Assembly: GCF_004000765.1 (NCBI RefSeq)
Contig: NZ_BILW01000027.1
Location: 1 to 64,000, forward strand
Reading direction: 5' to 3'
DNA: 64,000 nt
DNA from: Paenibacillus chondroitinus NBRC 15376
Lineage (GTDB): Bacteria > Bacillota > Bacilli > Paenibacillales > NBRC-103111
Below are positions 34,189-42,775 of this stretch, one piece after another (position 1 is the first letter of the stretch; each line of letters begins with the position of its first letter). A program made the translations under genes and the position numbers. The notes below the pieces were generated by a model. The model was not told where the DNA came from, made no database searches, and worked only from the letters and a program-made list of their open reading frames with translations.

Positions 34189-36570
34189 ATGAACAGGAAT
34201 GAGCAAGCGAAGCGGCACCCCATTAGCTATGACAAGCCGGCGCCGGATTTTTTTGAAGGCGCATTGATGGGGAACGGCGGCCTTGGCGCCGTGGTGACAA
34301 CCCGTCCGGATGCGATTGTCATCCATTTTGGACATAACAATGTGTGGGACATTCGAATTGCAGAGAATAATCAAGAGAAAATCGGTACGTTTCAAGACGT
34401 ATTGGAGCAATTGAAGCAGATTCCGCAAGATCTGGATACGTTCCGAGAAAACGAATGGTATCGCGAATACTGTGATATGACGGCGGAAAACTATAGCAAG
34501 CCTTACCCTCGCCCTATGCCGTGCGGCTCTCTTCTCCTCGGCTATGACCGGCGCAAGGCGGAAGTTCTGGGCCATAAAATACATATTCACAATGGTCTCT
34601 GTGAAGTATATTTCAAGCTGGAAGCGGGGGAGGAGGCTACCCTGCAATTGATTATCGAGCCTGAGGCGGATCGGATGTGGATGAAGCTTGTATCGCCGGA
34701 AGGCGCTGTCGGCGGGCTGTTCGATCGGGTCAAGCTCATCCCCGATCCTGATACGCCGAAGGAGCTGCCGCTTGCGCAGCTGGCTGTTGAGGCTGAGCGG
34801 AGCCAACTCAGCTTCAGGCAGACGCTCCCTTGGGCGCCAGAAGGGAATGAGCGCGATGCCAAGGACAAAGCGTTCCGCTTGGATGTTCGTGTTGCCGAGG
34901 ATATCGAGGCTATGGACACCAAAGGCGGCGTACAAGCCAAGCTGCTCCAAACGGAGTCGTTCCTTGCTTATGTCGAACTGACAGAAGGCTTAGATGCTGC
35001 CGTTGCGGCAGGGCTTCAGGAGCTGGAGGTGCCTGGGGAGCAAGGGGTTGCCGCCGCTTTCGCTGCTTGCGAGAACAATTGGACATCGTACTGGAATTGT
35101 TCGGGTGTGAGTCTCGGCGATGAATTTCTAGAGCAGATCTGGTATTGGAATTTATATTTCTATCACTGCTCGGTCAAACCCGAAGCGACCTGTCCGGGGT
35201 TGTTCGCGAATTGGAGCTACCGTTCCATAGGCTCGGAGTGGCATGGCGACTACCACATGAACTACAATACGCAGCAGCCGTTCTGGCTTGCTTTTTCCAG
35301 CAACCATATCGACAAACATCTGGCTTACGTCAATATGGTCGATCATATTCTTCCTGTGAGCCGAAAATGGGCAAGTGAATACTACGGCATGCGTGGAGCC
35401 TATTATCCGCATTCCGCCTACCCTGTCGAAATGAACATCATGCCTTATCCAGTGCCGCATTGGGGCTGGGAAGTCTGTGAAACCCCATGGACAGTACAGA
35501 GTCTATGGTGGCATTACCTTTACACGATGGACCGGGACTTCCTGGCGGATCGTGCTTTTGTACCTATTAAGGAAGCCGTGTTGTTTTTGACGGATTATAT
35601 GCGCAGGCCGGATACGCACGGGGAGGCGTGGGGGGATGACCGTTATCACATTTTCCCTACTGTCGTTCCTGAACTGTACGAGTTGACGCCTGGTTTTAAG
35701 AAAAATTACGACTGCCTTGTTGATTTGACGTTGACCAAATTTGTGTTTCACGCTTTTAAGGAGGCTTGTGGAACACTTGGAATTGAGCAGCAAGAGGAAG
35801 AGCTTCTGGGCAGCGTGCAAGAAATTTTAAGCAAATTTCCTGAATATGCAACGGCTGAATCACAGCGTGGTACCGTATTCGTATCGGTGCCAGGGGAGGA
35901 TGCCGAGGTTGTCTATAACACGCCGAACGGTATTATGACGATTTTTCCGGGAGAGGAGCATGGACTTCACTCAACGGGTGAAGCGTACCAAACCGCGCTC
36001 AATTCCTATCTGAATCATCGGAACGAGGGCGGTAACGAGCTTGTTTTCTACCATCTTGCCGGAGCGCGAATGGGCCATCTGGACCTGGAAAAATTCAAAC
36101 GGCAAATCAGTTACTGCCTGCTGCCTAATGGCACATGCACAGACCGTGTTCTGCTGTCTGGGGGCAGATACAGCGACACGTTAAGCTTTGATTTTATGCG
36201 CAGGGTCGGCATTTGGTTCGAGAACTTCGCGCTGCCGATCGTCATTAATGAGTGCCTGCTGCAAAGCTATAATGGCATTCTGCGCTTGTTCCCGAACTGG
36301 CCTAGCGAGCAGGATGCTGAATTTGCCACGCTGAGGGCGGTCGGAGCTTTTCTGGTGAGCGCATCGTTTTCGGGCGGCGAAGTGCAGTGGGTGGAGATCG
36401 AAAGCGAAGCCGGTGCTGAGCTGAAGTTCTACAATCCATGGGAGCACGGGACTGTGTGCAAGCAAGCTAGTGGAGATGTAACCGTCTATGATGACATCGT
36501 ACACTTATCGACAAGCCCGGGCGAGAGAATCCGGTTGGTGAAAGCGAATGCTCAAGTAGCGGCGAGTTAA
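34189..36570 (+). CDS. GH95-like glycoside hydrolase, diverged
   Basis: 793 residues after GGGAGAGGATC. The N-terminus echoes GH95 (FEGALMGNGGLGAVVTTRPD, with HFGHNNVWDIR), and the centre has WHGDYHMNYNTQQPFW, equivalent to the DYHxNxNxQxNYW stretch of GH95 and related (alpha/alpha)6 enzymes. The PSTSPE motif and DGNFG loop of the true GH95 gene at 27860 are not recognisable, so the catalytic residues differ. It has no signal peptide. It probably trims the imported sugar further, but its specificity is unknown. Confidence 0.7.
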   Translation: MNRNEQAKRHPISYDKPAPDFFEGALMGNGGLGAVVTTRPDAIVIHFGHNNVWDIRIAENNQEKIGTFQDVLEQLKQIPQDLDTFRENEWYREYCDMTAENYSKPYPRPMPCGSLLLGYDRRKAEVLGHKIHIHNGLCEVYFKLEAGEEATLQLIIEPEADRMWMKLVSPEGAVGGLFDRVKLIPDPDTPKELPLAQLAVEAERSQLSFRQTLPWAPEGNERDAKDKAFRLDVRVAEDIEAMDTKGGVQAKLLQTESFLAYVELTEGLDAAVAAGLQELEVPGEQGVAAAFAACENNWTSYWNCSGVSLGDEFLEQIWYWNLYFYHCSVKPEATCPGLFANWSYRSIGSEWHGDYHMNYNTQQPFWLAFSSNHIDKHLAYVNMVDHILPVSRKWASEYYGMRGAYYPHSAYPVEMNIMPYPVPHWGWEVCETPWTVQSLWWHYLYTMDRDFLADRAFVPIKEAVLFLTDYMRRPDTHGEAWGDDRYHIFPTVVPELYELTPGFKKNYDCLVDLTLTKFVFHAFKEACGTLGIEQQEEELLGSVQEILSKFPEYATAESQRGTVFVSVPGEDAEVVYNTPNGIMTIFPGEEHGLHSTGEAYQTALNSYLNHRNEGGNELVFYHLAGARMGHLDLEKFKRQISYCLLPNGTCTDRVLLSGGRYSDTLSFDFMRRVGIWFENFALPIVINECLLQSYNGILRLFPNWPSEQDAEFATLRAVGAFLVSASFSGGEVQWVEIESEAGAELKFYNPWEHGTVCKQASGDVTVYDDIVHLSTSPGERIRLVKANAQVAAS

Positions 36571-36581
36571 ACGGATCATGG

Positions 36582-36619
36582 CCTGATCTCTAAGCCGAGG
36601 GGCTGGGGATCAGGTTTTC
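36582..36619 (+). terminator. Intrinsic terminator ending the carbohydrate locus
   Basis: CCTGATC pairs with GATCAGG around a 19-base loop, then TTTTCTTCTT. Confidence 0.75.
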
Positions 36620-36678
36620 TTCTTCATGAAGCCGAGCGCCCCATAATGCTCCCCTCGACCGCTGATTTCATCATAGTA

Positions 36679-36696
36679 AGTTACCTCCAAGTAACT
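36679..36696 (+). promoter_or_regulatory. Candidate operator (AGTTAC-N6-GTAACT) before the aldo/keto reductase pair
   Basis: Perfect six-base inverted repeat, followed by another AACT. It resembles sites bound by HxlR/MarR-type redox regulators, but no such regulator is encoded in this window. It lies about 110 bases before the gene. Confidence 0.4.
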
Positions 36697-36807
36697 AACT
36701 CACTAATTTGATATTATGTAAGAAACTTTTCACTACTTATAATCCTTAATCAACTATTGATATAATAGTAGAGCCTGTAATTGAAAATATTAGGAGGTTA
36801 GCATGAA

Positions 36808-37748
36808 ATGAAATATCGTAAATTAGGGCTTTCAGGATTAAAGGTAAGTGAAATTAGTTTAGGCAGCTGGTTGACATATGGTGGTTACGTTGAGCGTGAG
36901 AATGCAGTCAACTCCATTCATAAAGCTTATGAATTGGGGATTAATTTTTTTGATACAGCGAATGTGTATGAGCGTGGGAGGCCGAGAAGGTCGTAGGCGA
37001 GGTTTTGAAAAATTACCCGCGTCATTCCTACGTGCTTGCTACCAAAGTATTCGGCAGCATGGGCGATGGGCCGAATGACAGAGGGCTTTCCCGCAAACAT
37101 ATTTTTGAACAGCTGCATGCGAGTTTGCAGCGCCTTGGCACGGATTATGTGGATGTGTATTACTGCCATCGCTATGATAAGGAAACGCCGATTGAGGAGA
37201 CACTGCGCGCACTGGATGATCTTGTTACACAAGGCAAAGTGCTGTATGTCGGCGTAAGTGAATGGACGGCTGCCCAAATGGCGCAAGCTTTAGCGGTAGC
37301 TGATAAATATTTGCTGGATAGAATTATCGTCAATCAGCCTATTTATAACCTTTTTAATCGGTATATCGAGAAAGAAGTGATTCCGCTAGGCGAGCAGCAG
37401 GGAATTGGTCAGGTGGTCTTCTCGCCATTGGCGCAGGGCTTGCTGACGGGTAAATACAAGTCTGTTTCTGACATTCCTCAAGATAGCCGAGCAGCGAAGC
37501 TGGATAATTTCCGCAAAGGATTGACGGAGGAAAATATCGCGAAAGTTCAGCAGCTTGAAGCGGTTGCGTCAGATCTGAACATGACGATTGGGAACTTGGC
37601 TCTTGCTTGGATCTTGCGTCAGCCGAATGTTTCCAGCGCCTTAGTAGGTGCGAGCCGTCCTGCACAGGTTGAGGACAATGCGAAAGCTTCAGATATTACA
37701 TTATCCTCTGACGTTCTAGAGCGAGTAGAAGCGATAATAACGAAATAA
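36808..37748 (+). pseudogene. Aldo/keto reductase gene with one-base deletion
   Basis: The frame opens well after TAGGAGG (MKYRKLGLSGLKVSEISLG, then FFDTANVYERG) and breaks at the GGG of 36976-36978, reaching TAG at 36994-36996. Adding one G gives ERGEAEKVVGEVLKNYPRHSYVLATKVFG, the expected family sequence, and continues to the stop at 37746-37748. The intact product would be about 313 residues, of the YghZ / potassium-channel-beta-like group, with the catalytic Asp, Tyr, Lys (ATKVFG) and His (YYCHRYD) all present across the two frames. It is a young pseudogene or a sequencing error; there is no other damage. Confidence 0.8.
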
Positions 37749-37787
37749 GAATGACGAAATCTTAGTGCTCTTCAAAGGAGACAAGCG

Positions 37788-38687
37788 ATGATGGAGAAGC
37801 GTCTTTATGGCAAAACAGGCATGCAGGTTAGCGTTCTAGGTTTTGGTGGCGCTGAAATCGGTTTTTCTTCGGCTTCACCGGAAGATGTAGATAAGCTTCT
37901 AGGCAGTGCGCTGGATGCTGGTCTAAATGTGATCGATACGGCTGAATGCTATAACGTCAGCGAAGAGCTAATTGGTAAAACGGTATCGCATCGCCGGGAT
38001 GACTACTATTTATTCACCAAATGCGGCCATGCATCCGGGTTTGATCTCCCTGATTGGGATCCAAAGCTGCTGGAATTGAGCATCGACCGCAGCTTAAAAC
38101 GTCTGAACACAGACTATATCGACGTCATCCATTTGCACAGCTGCTCGGAAGAATTGCTTCGGCGTGGGGAAGTTATTGAGGTTTTACAGCGCGCGAAGGA
38201 GCAGGGGAAAACGCGGTTCATCGGCTACAGCGGTGATCATAAAGCGGCTCAGTATGCGGTTGAATCGGGCTTGTTCGACTCGCTGGAGACATCAATTAAT
38301 ATTGCCGATCAGGAAGCTATCGAGCTTACGATTCCGGTTGCTATTGAAAGAGGCATGGGTGTGGTTGTGAAACGCCCGATTGCGAACGCAGCGTGGAAAA
38401 CAGGCCAGAAGCCCGAAAGCGCTTATCATCACGCTTATTGGGACCGCTTGCAGCAGTTGAAATACGATTTCCTGGAAACGGAACTTCAGGAATCTATTGA
38501 GGTTGCTTTGCGTTTCACGCTGACAGTACCAGGCGTCCATACCGCTATTGTCGGCACGGCGAATCCAGCGCGTTGGTTGGAAAATGCCAAGCTGCTGGAA
38601 CGAGGCAATTTACCCGAAGAAGCTTATGTTACGATTCGCAAAAGATGGCAGGAAATCGCCGAAGCCGATTGGATCGGCAAAGGTTAA
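37788..38687 (+). CDS. Aldo/keto reductase
   Basis: 299 residues after AAAGGAGACAAGCG. The tetrad is complete: Asp50 and Tyr55 in VIDTAECYN, Lys78 in LFTKCG, and His117 in IHLHSC. The C-terminal TAIVGTANPARWLEN block matches the cofactor-binding end of the family. It reduces a carbonyl with NAD(P)H in the cytoplasm; the substrate is unknown. It is 39 bases behind the broken reductase and probably shares its transcript. Confidence 0.9.
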   Translation: MMEKRLYGKTGMQVSVLGFGGAEIGFSSASPEDVDKLLGSALDAGLNVIDTAECYNVSEELIGKTVSHRRDDYYLFTKCGHASGFDLPDWDPKLLELSIDRSLKRLNTDYIDVIHLHSCSEELLRRGEVIEVLQRAKEQGKTRFIGYSGDHKAAQYAVESGLFDSLETSINIADQEAIELTIPVAIERGMGVVVKRPIANAAWKTGQKPESAYHHAYWDRLQQLKYDFLETELQESIEVALRFTLTVPGVHTAIVGTANPARWLENAKLLERGNLPEEAYVTIRKRWQEIAEADWIGKG

Positions 38688-38705
38688 TAGGTATGCCTGC
38701 GAAGA

Positions 38706-38737
38706 GGCTGTCCCCAAGAGTGGGGATGGCCTTTTCA
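38706..38737 (+). terminator. Terminator after the aldo/keto reductases
   Basis: GGCTGTCCCC pairs with GGGGATGGCC (two G-U pairs), followed by TTTT. Confidence 0.75.
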
Positions 38738-38762
38738 GCACGGTCTTCCTCCTATTCCATCC

Positions 38763-39605
38763 TCACAAGTTGCCTCCCGCTGCCCCCTCAGCAGACTCCA
38801 CGCCAACTGGCGCTTCGTACCTCGCCAAAGCCTTTTGCGCTGACTCCAGCATCCTCTTTTGCAAATACTCGCCTCGCACGACGCGCACCCGCTTGCCAAG
38901 GAAACGAAGCTTGCTTAACACATATTCAGCTTCATTGTTGAGATAGGTGAGCTGGATGGTGTACGTCCCCTCTTTTTCGTCATAATCGACCTGTTTCTCG
39001 AAGCAAGAGAATGCATAAAGAATCCGTGACAACTCTCGATTGTATAATTTGACGACGGCGATGGTTGCCTGAATGTGACGTTTGTGCAGCAGTTTTTCGA
39101 TTTGAATTTGCACTTGGGCAGCCCGCTCGGCGGAGAAAGGCAGCTCATGAACAGCTTCAATGTTGTCGAGCTTCGTGCTCATGATGGCCCGGTGCCTGAG
39201 ATGATACCAGAGCAAATACCAGTCTTTTTTGACCTGTGAATATTCGAGTTTGTACGGAAAAGCCATTTCATTAACAAAAATGCGCTCATCCTTCACTCGG
39301 TAAGTCAGCCTGATGGCGCCTTGACGTGTAATCACTCGGCGGAGTGTGCGCAGCTGTGGATGAAACACCTGTTTCTCTTTGCTGCGCGCCTTCTCCATGA
39401 AGGCATCGGACAAATCCAGGGCAGGTTCTGCTTCCAGTACCCTCTGAAGTTTCTCCATGGCAGCTGGTGTGAAAGCATGCAAGGCAGCAGGGTGTTTCAG
39501 CATGGTTTTCAACCATGAGCGCTCAACGGAAGTCACCATGAACGTTCCTGCATTTTCCAATTTCGTAACCATATCATAGTTAAATATTTTCTCGAACAGG
39601 TTCAT
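38763..39605 (-). CDS. WYL-domain protein, second gene of the regulator pair
   Basis: 280 residues if started at ATG 39605 (MNLFEKIFNYDMV), 26 bases inside the end of the upstream WYL gene; a longer frame to 39635 is possible. The middle holds a WYL-type ligand domain (IRLTYRVKDERIFVNEMAFPYKLEYSQVKKDWYLLWYHLRHRA in pattern: strand, YxxxxxWYLxxYxxRH-like). The N-terminus lacks a clear helix-turn-helix, so it may act as a partner of the first WYL protein. Such proteins bind nucleic-acid-derived or nucleotide ligands and often control defence or RNA repair genes. Confidence 0.75.
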   Translation of the reverse strand: MNLFEKIFNYDMVTKLENAGTFMVTSVERSWLKTMLKHPAALHAFTPAAMEKLQRVLEAEPALDLSDAFMEKARSKEKQVFHPQLRTLRRVITRQGAIRLTYRVKDERIFVNEMAFPYKLEYSQVKKDWYLLWYHLRHRAIMSTKLDNIEAVHELPFSAERAAQVQIQIEKLLHKRHIQATIAVVKLYNRELSRILYAFSCFEKQVDYDEKEGTYTIQLTYLNNEAEYVLSKLRFLGKRVRVVRGEYLQKRMLESAQKALARYEAPVGVESAEGAAGGNL

Positions 39606-40905
39606 AATAGCCTGACAGCTCCTTCCACTCCGCAATCATCTCCTGCCGGAATTCGTTAGGTTCCAGCACCTCACAGCTCGATCCAAAACTTCGAATCCAA
39701 GGCTTTATTTCCGTAGTCCCATTGACGGTGATCTCATAAACGAACGAATCTTCCTGCTCCTCCGTGATTTCTCCCCATTGTCCTTGAAGAAGCACGCGCT
39801 CTTTAATAAAATTTGGACCTGTTCTACCCGGATTGTAAAAGCGCACTTTTACCGTCACAGCATTCCCTGTGTCTATAACCCAGCTTAGCTTGATTCGGTC
39901 TTCTAAATCCTGTTTCTTCTCGGTGAAAAAAGAGGGATCAACAGGCTCGTCATGCTCAATCTGCGTCATCCCTTCGACCCGGAACTTACGGATGCCATGC
40001 CGCGAATCATGGGCCAGCAAATACCACCGTCCGTACTGGTGATCATACACGATTTGCAGGGGCAGAGCCTTCTGCAGCTTCCCTTCCATTTCCCGTTCGA
40101 ATAAGGGATTCGTATTTTTTGATGCGTAAGATTGGCCGGCTTTGGGTGAAAAATAAAGGAATTGGACCTTGCGTCGCTGGGTAATCGCTGACAGCAATCC
40201 GGACAGATGGGCTTCGTCCAAAATCCGGGAGTAATACTGATATTTATACAAAAATGGCTCTACAGCCGTTAGTTCGGCGGAGGTCCGATTCATATGCTTT
40301 TTCAACCCGTCACGCAATAAATAGCCTTGTACCGAAGGCACCTGTGTATTGGCCATAACGTCTATAAAATCATAAAGATCAATAAGCTCATCCTGCGAAA
40401 GCTCGTCGATGAACGCATTATGTATACGGTACCGATAGGGGCGTGACCCGGAAGTTTTCATGATTACGCCGACTTCTTCCAGATATTTCAGATCGTTACG
40501 AATGGTTTTCTCATCCGGAAGAGCCCCCTCGTTGGGGATGCCTTTACTGCAAGCGTCTAGCAGCTCAATCGCGGTTAAAGGCCCTTCATTCAAAGCGGCC
40601 AGCAGCGCAGCGATTCGATGGCTTTCCGACTCTTTCAGCGATTTGGCCCGAAATAAGAACAGCAGCATGGGCTCCGTTGAATCGAAATAGCTGTAGCGCA
40701 GCATATCGGCAAATTCTTTCTGCTGTGCGTCCGGTGCTTGCTGGTACATCGTGGCGATGATTTCTTTTAACCGGCGCAGTGTTTTATCAAAGGTATGTAC
40801 CGAAATTCCGAGCCTCTCAGCAAATTGCTGACGGCTGTACGCTCCGCTTGTCAGAACGAACATCCGCAGAAACTGGACTTCTTTATCAAAGCTTTCCCTG
40901 GCCAT
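39580..40905 (-). CDS. WYL-domain transcriptional regulator, divergent from the RNA repair operon
   Basis: 441 residues; ATG 40905 follows GAGGGGATT. The N-terminus is a DeoR-like winged helix (YSRQQFAERLGISVHTFDKTLRRLKE), and a second such segment lies near 130-160. The WYL domain is central to C-terminal: VQFLYFSPK, then LQIVYDHQYGRWYLLAHDSRHGIRKFRVEGM with the Trp-Tyr-Leu itself, then a WCX-like end. It starts 157 bases from rtcB on the other strand, so it very likely controls that operon in response to a ligand made during RNA damage. This replaces the CARF-type RtcR activator of proteobacteria; the control is inferred. Confidence 0.85.
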   Translation of the reverse strand: MARESFDKEVQFLRMFVLTSGAYSRQQFAERLGISVHTFDKTLRRLKEIIATMYQQAPDAQQKEFADMLRYSYFDSTEPMLLFLFRAKSLKESESHRIAALLAALNEGPLTAIELLDACSKGIPNEGALPDEKTIRNDLKYLEEVGVIMKTSGSRPYRYRIHNAFIDELSQDELIDLYDFIDVMANTQVPSVQGYLLRDGLKKHMNRTSAELTAVEPFLYKYQYYSRILDEAHLSGLLSAITQRRKVQFLYFSPKAGQSYASKNTNPLFEREMEGKLQKALPLQIVYDHQYGRWYLLAHDSRHGIRKFRVEGMTQIEHDEPVDPSFFTEKKQDLEDRIKLSWVIDTGNAVTVKVRFYNPGRTGPNFIKERVLLQGQWGEITEEQEDSFVYEITVNGTTEIKPWIRSFGSSCEVLEPNEFRQEMIAEWKELSGYYEPVRENI

Positions 40906-41062
40906 ACAATCCCCTCACTCTTCCTCTATCCTGATCTTATTGTAGCAGGGGTGCGTTTTGGAGAAAATGGAAAACTTTTCAGCTGTCGTCATACTTTCGC
41001 CATGTTCTCCTCATCCTAAATAAGCGAAGATAGGTGTAGAAGATAAATGGAGGAGAAACGTT

Positions 41063-42481
41063 ATGGAAATGAATATGAAAAACCACGGCAACAATCATTA
41101 CGAAATGGAGCTGGACCATGGCCGTCTTCACGTGTTTGCTAACGAAGAGGTGTTCCAATCTTTTGAACAACGTGTCTATGAAATGGCGGACAACAATCTG
41201 CGGATTCCCCGCAATTTGCATATGAGCTACACGCCGGATGCCCACGTGGGGATCGGAACTTGCATCGGAACAACGGCTGTTTGGAGTCTAAAAGACGGCT
41301 TCGTGTCCCCTTCCATTGTGGGCGTGGATATCGGCTGCGGTATGCGCGTTCATTCGACGTCGCTGCACAAAAAGGACATTCAGGATAAAGGCGTGCGCAG
41401 GGCATTAATTAAAGCGATTGAAAAGTATGTGCCGACCAATGAGCGCACGAACACGAATTACGAAGACATTGATATTATGGAAGTTGTGAAACATGGGTTG
41501 AAAGGACTTCCTGAATCATATATCCCGAGTGAACGGTGGTTGACGCATGTCGAGGAAGCTACATTCCAGTTCGACCATACGTATCTCGAAAAATTGCCTG
41601 CAAAAATCGGCAAATATGCGCATGGCCAGCTGGGGACGCTGGGCGGAGGGAATCATTTTATCGAGATTCAATATTTGGAGATAGCCGAAAAGCATCAGCA
41701 GTTGGCCGCACAGTGGGGGTTGTTCGATGGTCAGGTGGTCGTTATGATCCACTCCGGCTCACGCGCTTGGGGAGCTAGGTTAGGCCAAGAGTTTACTAAA
41801 GTTTTCAGAGAAGCGATGCACAGCTGGGGGATTGAAAACCCTGACCGCAATCTCATGTACGCTCCGGTTTCAAGCGTTGAAGGCCAGACTTACTTGAATC
41901 TGATGTATTCAGCTTTAAATTTTGCGGTGAGTAACCGGCATATGATTGCCTTCGGCGTACGTGAAGCGTTCCTGGAAGTTTTTGGCGAAAAGGAAGAGCT
42001 GCCTGTGCTCTACGATCTTATGCATAACTATGCGCTAAAGGAATTTCATCGCAATCAGCCGATGCTTGTTCACCGCAAGGGGGCGACAAGGGCGCTGCCC
42101 GCTGGACATTTTCTAAATACCGCTGCGTACAAAGCTACCGGCCATCCGGCCTTGATTCCGGGTTCGATGGGAACCTCGTCTTTTATCATGGTGGGGAGAG
42201 AGGAAGGGCTCAAGAACTTTTACTCCATCTGTCATGGCGCTGGAAGGGCAAGATCGCGGAAAGCAACGAAAGAGCTGGTCACGGTCGATGAATTTGCGCA
42301 ATCGCTCAAAGTAGGCACGGAGGAAGAGATTCTGGTGAACCATCGTTCTCTGCAAACAATCCTGGATGAGTGCCCGCAAGCCTATAAGGATGTGGATCAG
42401 ATTATTGACAGCGTAGTTGGTGCTTCCCTTGCGGATGTGGTGGCGGTTTGTAAGCCTATGGTGGCGATCAAAGGAGTTTAG
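41063..42481 (+). CDS. rtcB: RNA-splicing ligase RtcB, copy 1
   Basis: 472 residues after GGAGGAG. The manganese and active-site motifs are intact: DIGCGMRVH with Asp89 and Cys92, GTLGGGNHF, IHSGSRAWG, and HGAGRARSR with the guanylated His at 391. The C-terminus ends in the usual CKPMVAIKGV. RtcB joins 2',3'-cyclic phosphate and 5'-hydroxyl RNA ends using GTP, without leaving a 2'-phosphate. It is the first gene after the divergent WYL regulators. A separate promoter, small ORF and terminator lie between it and the next gene. Confidence 0.95.
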   Translation: MEMNMKNHGNNHYEMELDHGRLHVFANEEVFQSFEQRVYEMADNNLRIPRNLHMSYTPDAHVGIGTCIGTTAVWSLKDGFVSPSIVGVDIGCGMRVHSTSLHKKDIQDKGVRRALIKAIEKYVPTNERTNTNYEDIDIMEVVKHGLKGLPESYIPSERWLTHVEEATFQFDHTYLEKLPAKIGKYAHGQLGTLGGGNHFIEIQYLEIAEKHQQLAAQWGLFDGQVVVMIHSGSRAWGARLGQEFTKVFREAMHSWGIENPDRNLMYAPVSSVEGQTYLNLMYSALNFAVSNRHMIAFGVREAFLEVFGEKEELPVLYDLMHNYALKEFHRNQPMLVHRKGATRALPAGHFLNTAAYKATGHPALIPGSMGTSSFIMVGREEGLKNFYSICHGAGRARSRKATKELVTVDEFAQSLKVGTEEEILVNHRSLQTILDECPQAYKDVDQIIDSVVGASLADVVAVCKPMVAIKGV

Positions 42482-42518
42482 ACAAATCAGTATAACGATT
42501 TTTTCCGCCGCAGGGTAA

Positions 42519-42548
42519 TTGACGTGATGCAGGTTTCGCCCGTATGAT
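42519..42548 (+). promoter_or_regulatory. Internal promoter after rtcB copy 1
   Basis: TTGACG (42519-42524), an 18-base spacer and TATGAT (42543-42548). It would drive the 29-residue ORF and, on read-through, the rest of the RNA repair operon. Confidence 0.65.
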
Positions 42549-42580
42549 GTTTGTAAATGAATGGAAAGGAGGCCGACGAT

Positions 42581-42670
42581 ATGATTCGCAATCAATTTTC
42601 TATCCGTAATTTGACAATTGAATTAAACAGATTACCTTCGGTCTCAGCCGGGTTTGTGACGAATACGTAA
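42581..42670 (+). CDS. Small ORF, 29 residues, in its own promoter-terminator unit
   Basis: ATG 42581 follows a near-perfect AAAGGAGG at 42565-42572. The peptide begins MIRNQFSIRNLTIELNR and ends SAGFVTNT before TAA at 42668-42670; it has no membrane segment. A good promoter lies 33 bases upstream and a strong terminator 36 bases downstream, so the transcript would be about 190 bases. It could be a small protein, a leader peptide controlling read-through into the nucleotidyltransferase gene, or a small RNA whose ORF is incidental. I do not recognise the sequence. Confidence 0.5.
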   Translation: MIRNQFSIRNLTIELNRLPSVSAGFVTNT

Positions 42671-42706
42671 GTCCTCTGTGGAGTGGCTTCGTTAAAATTT
42701 GACATG

Positions 42707-42741
42707 AAAAGCCGTAGACCTTGTTGGTCTATGGCTTTTTT
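42707..42741 (+). terminator. Strong terminator between the small ORF and the nucleotidyltransferase gene
   Basis: A ten-pair stem GCCGTAGACC/GGTCTATGGC with a five-base loop, preceded by AAAA and followed by T6. It sits 34 bases before the next start codon inside an otherwise continuous operon. Confidence 0.9.
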
Positions 42742-42775
42742 GTATGCGCATTTTGAAGAAGAAAGGGTGAGTCCA

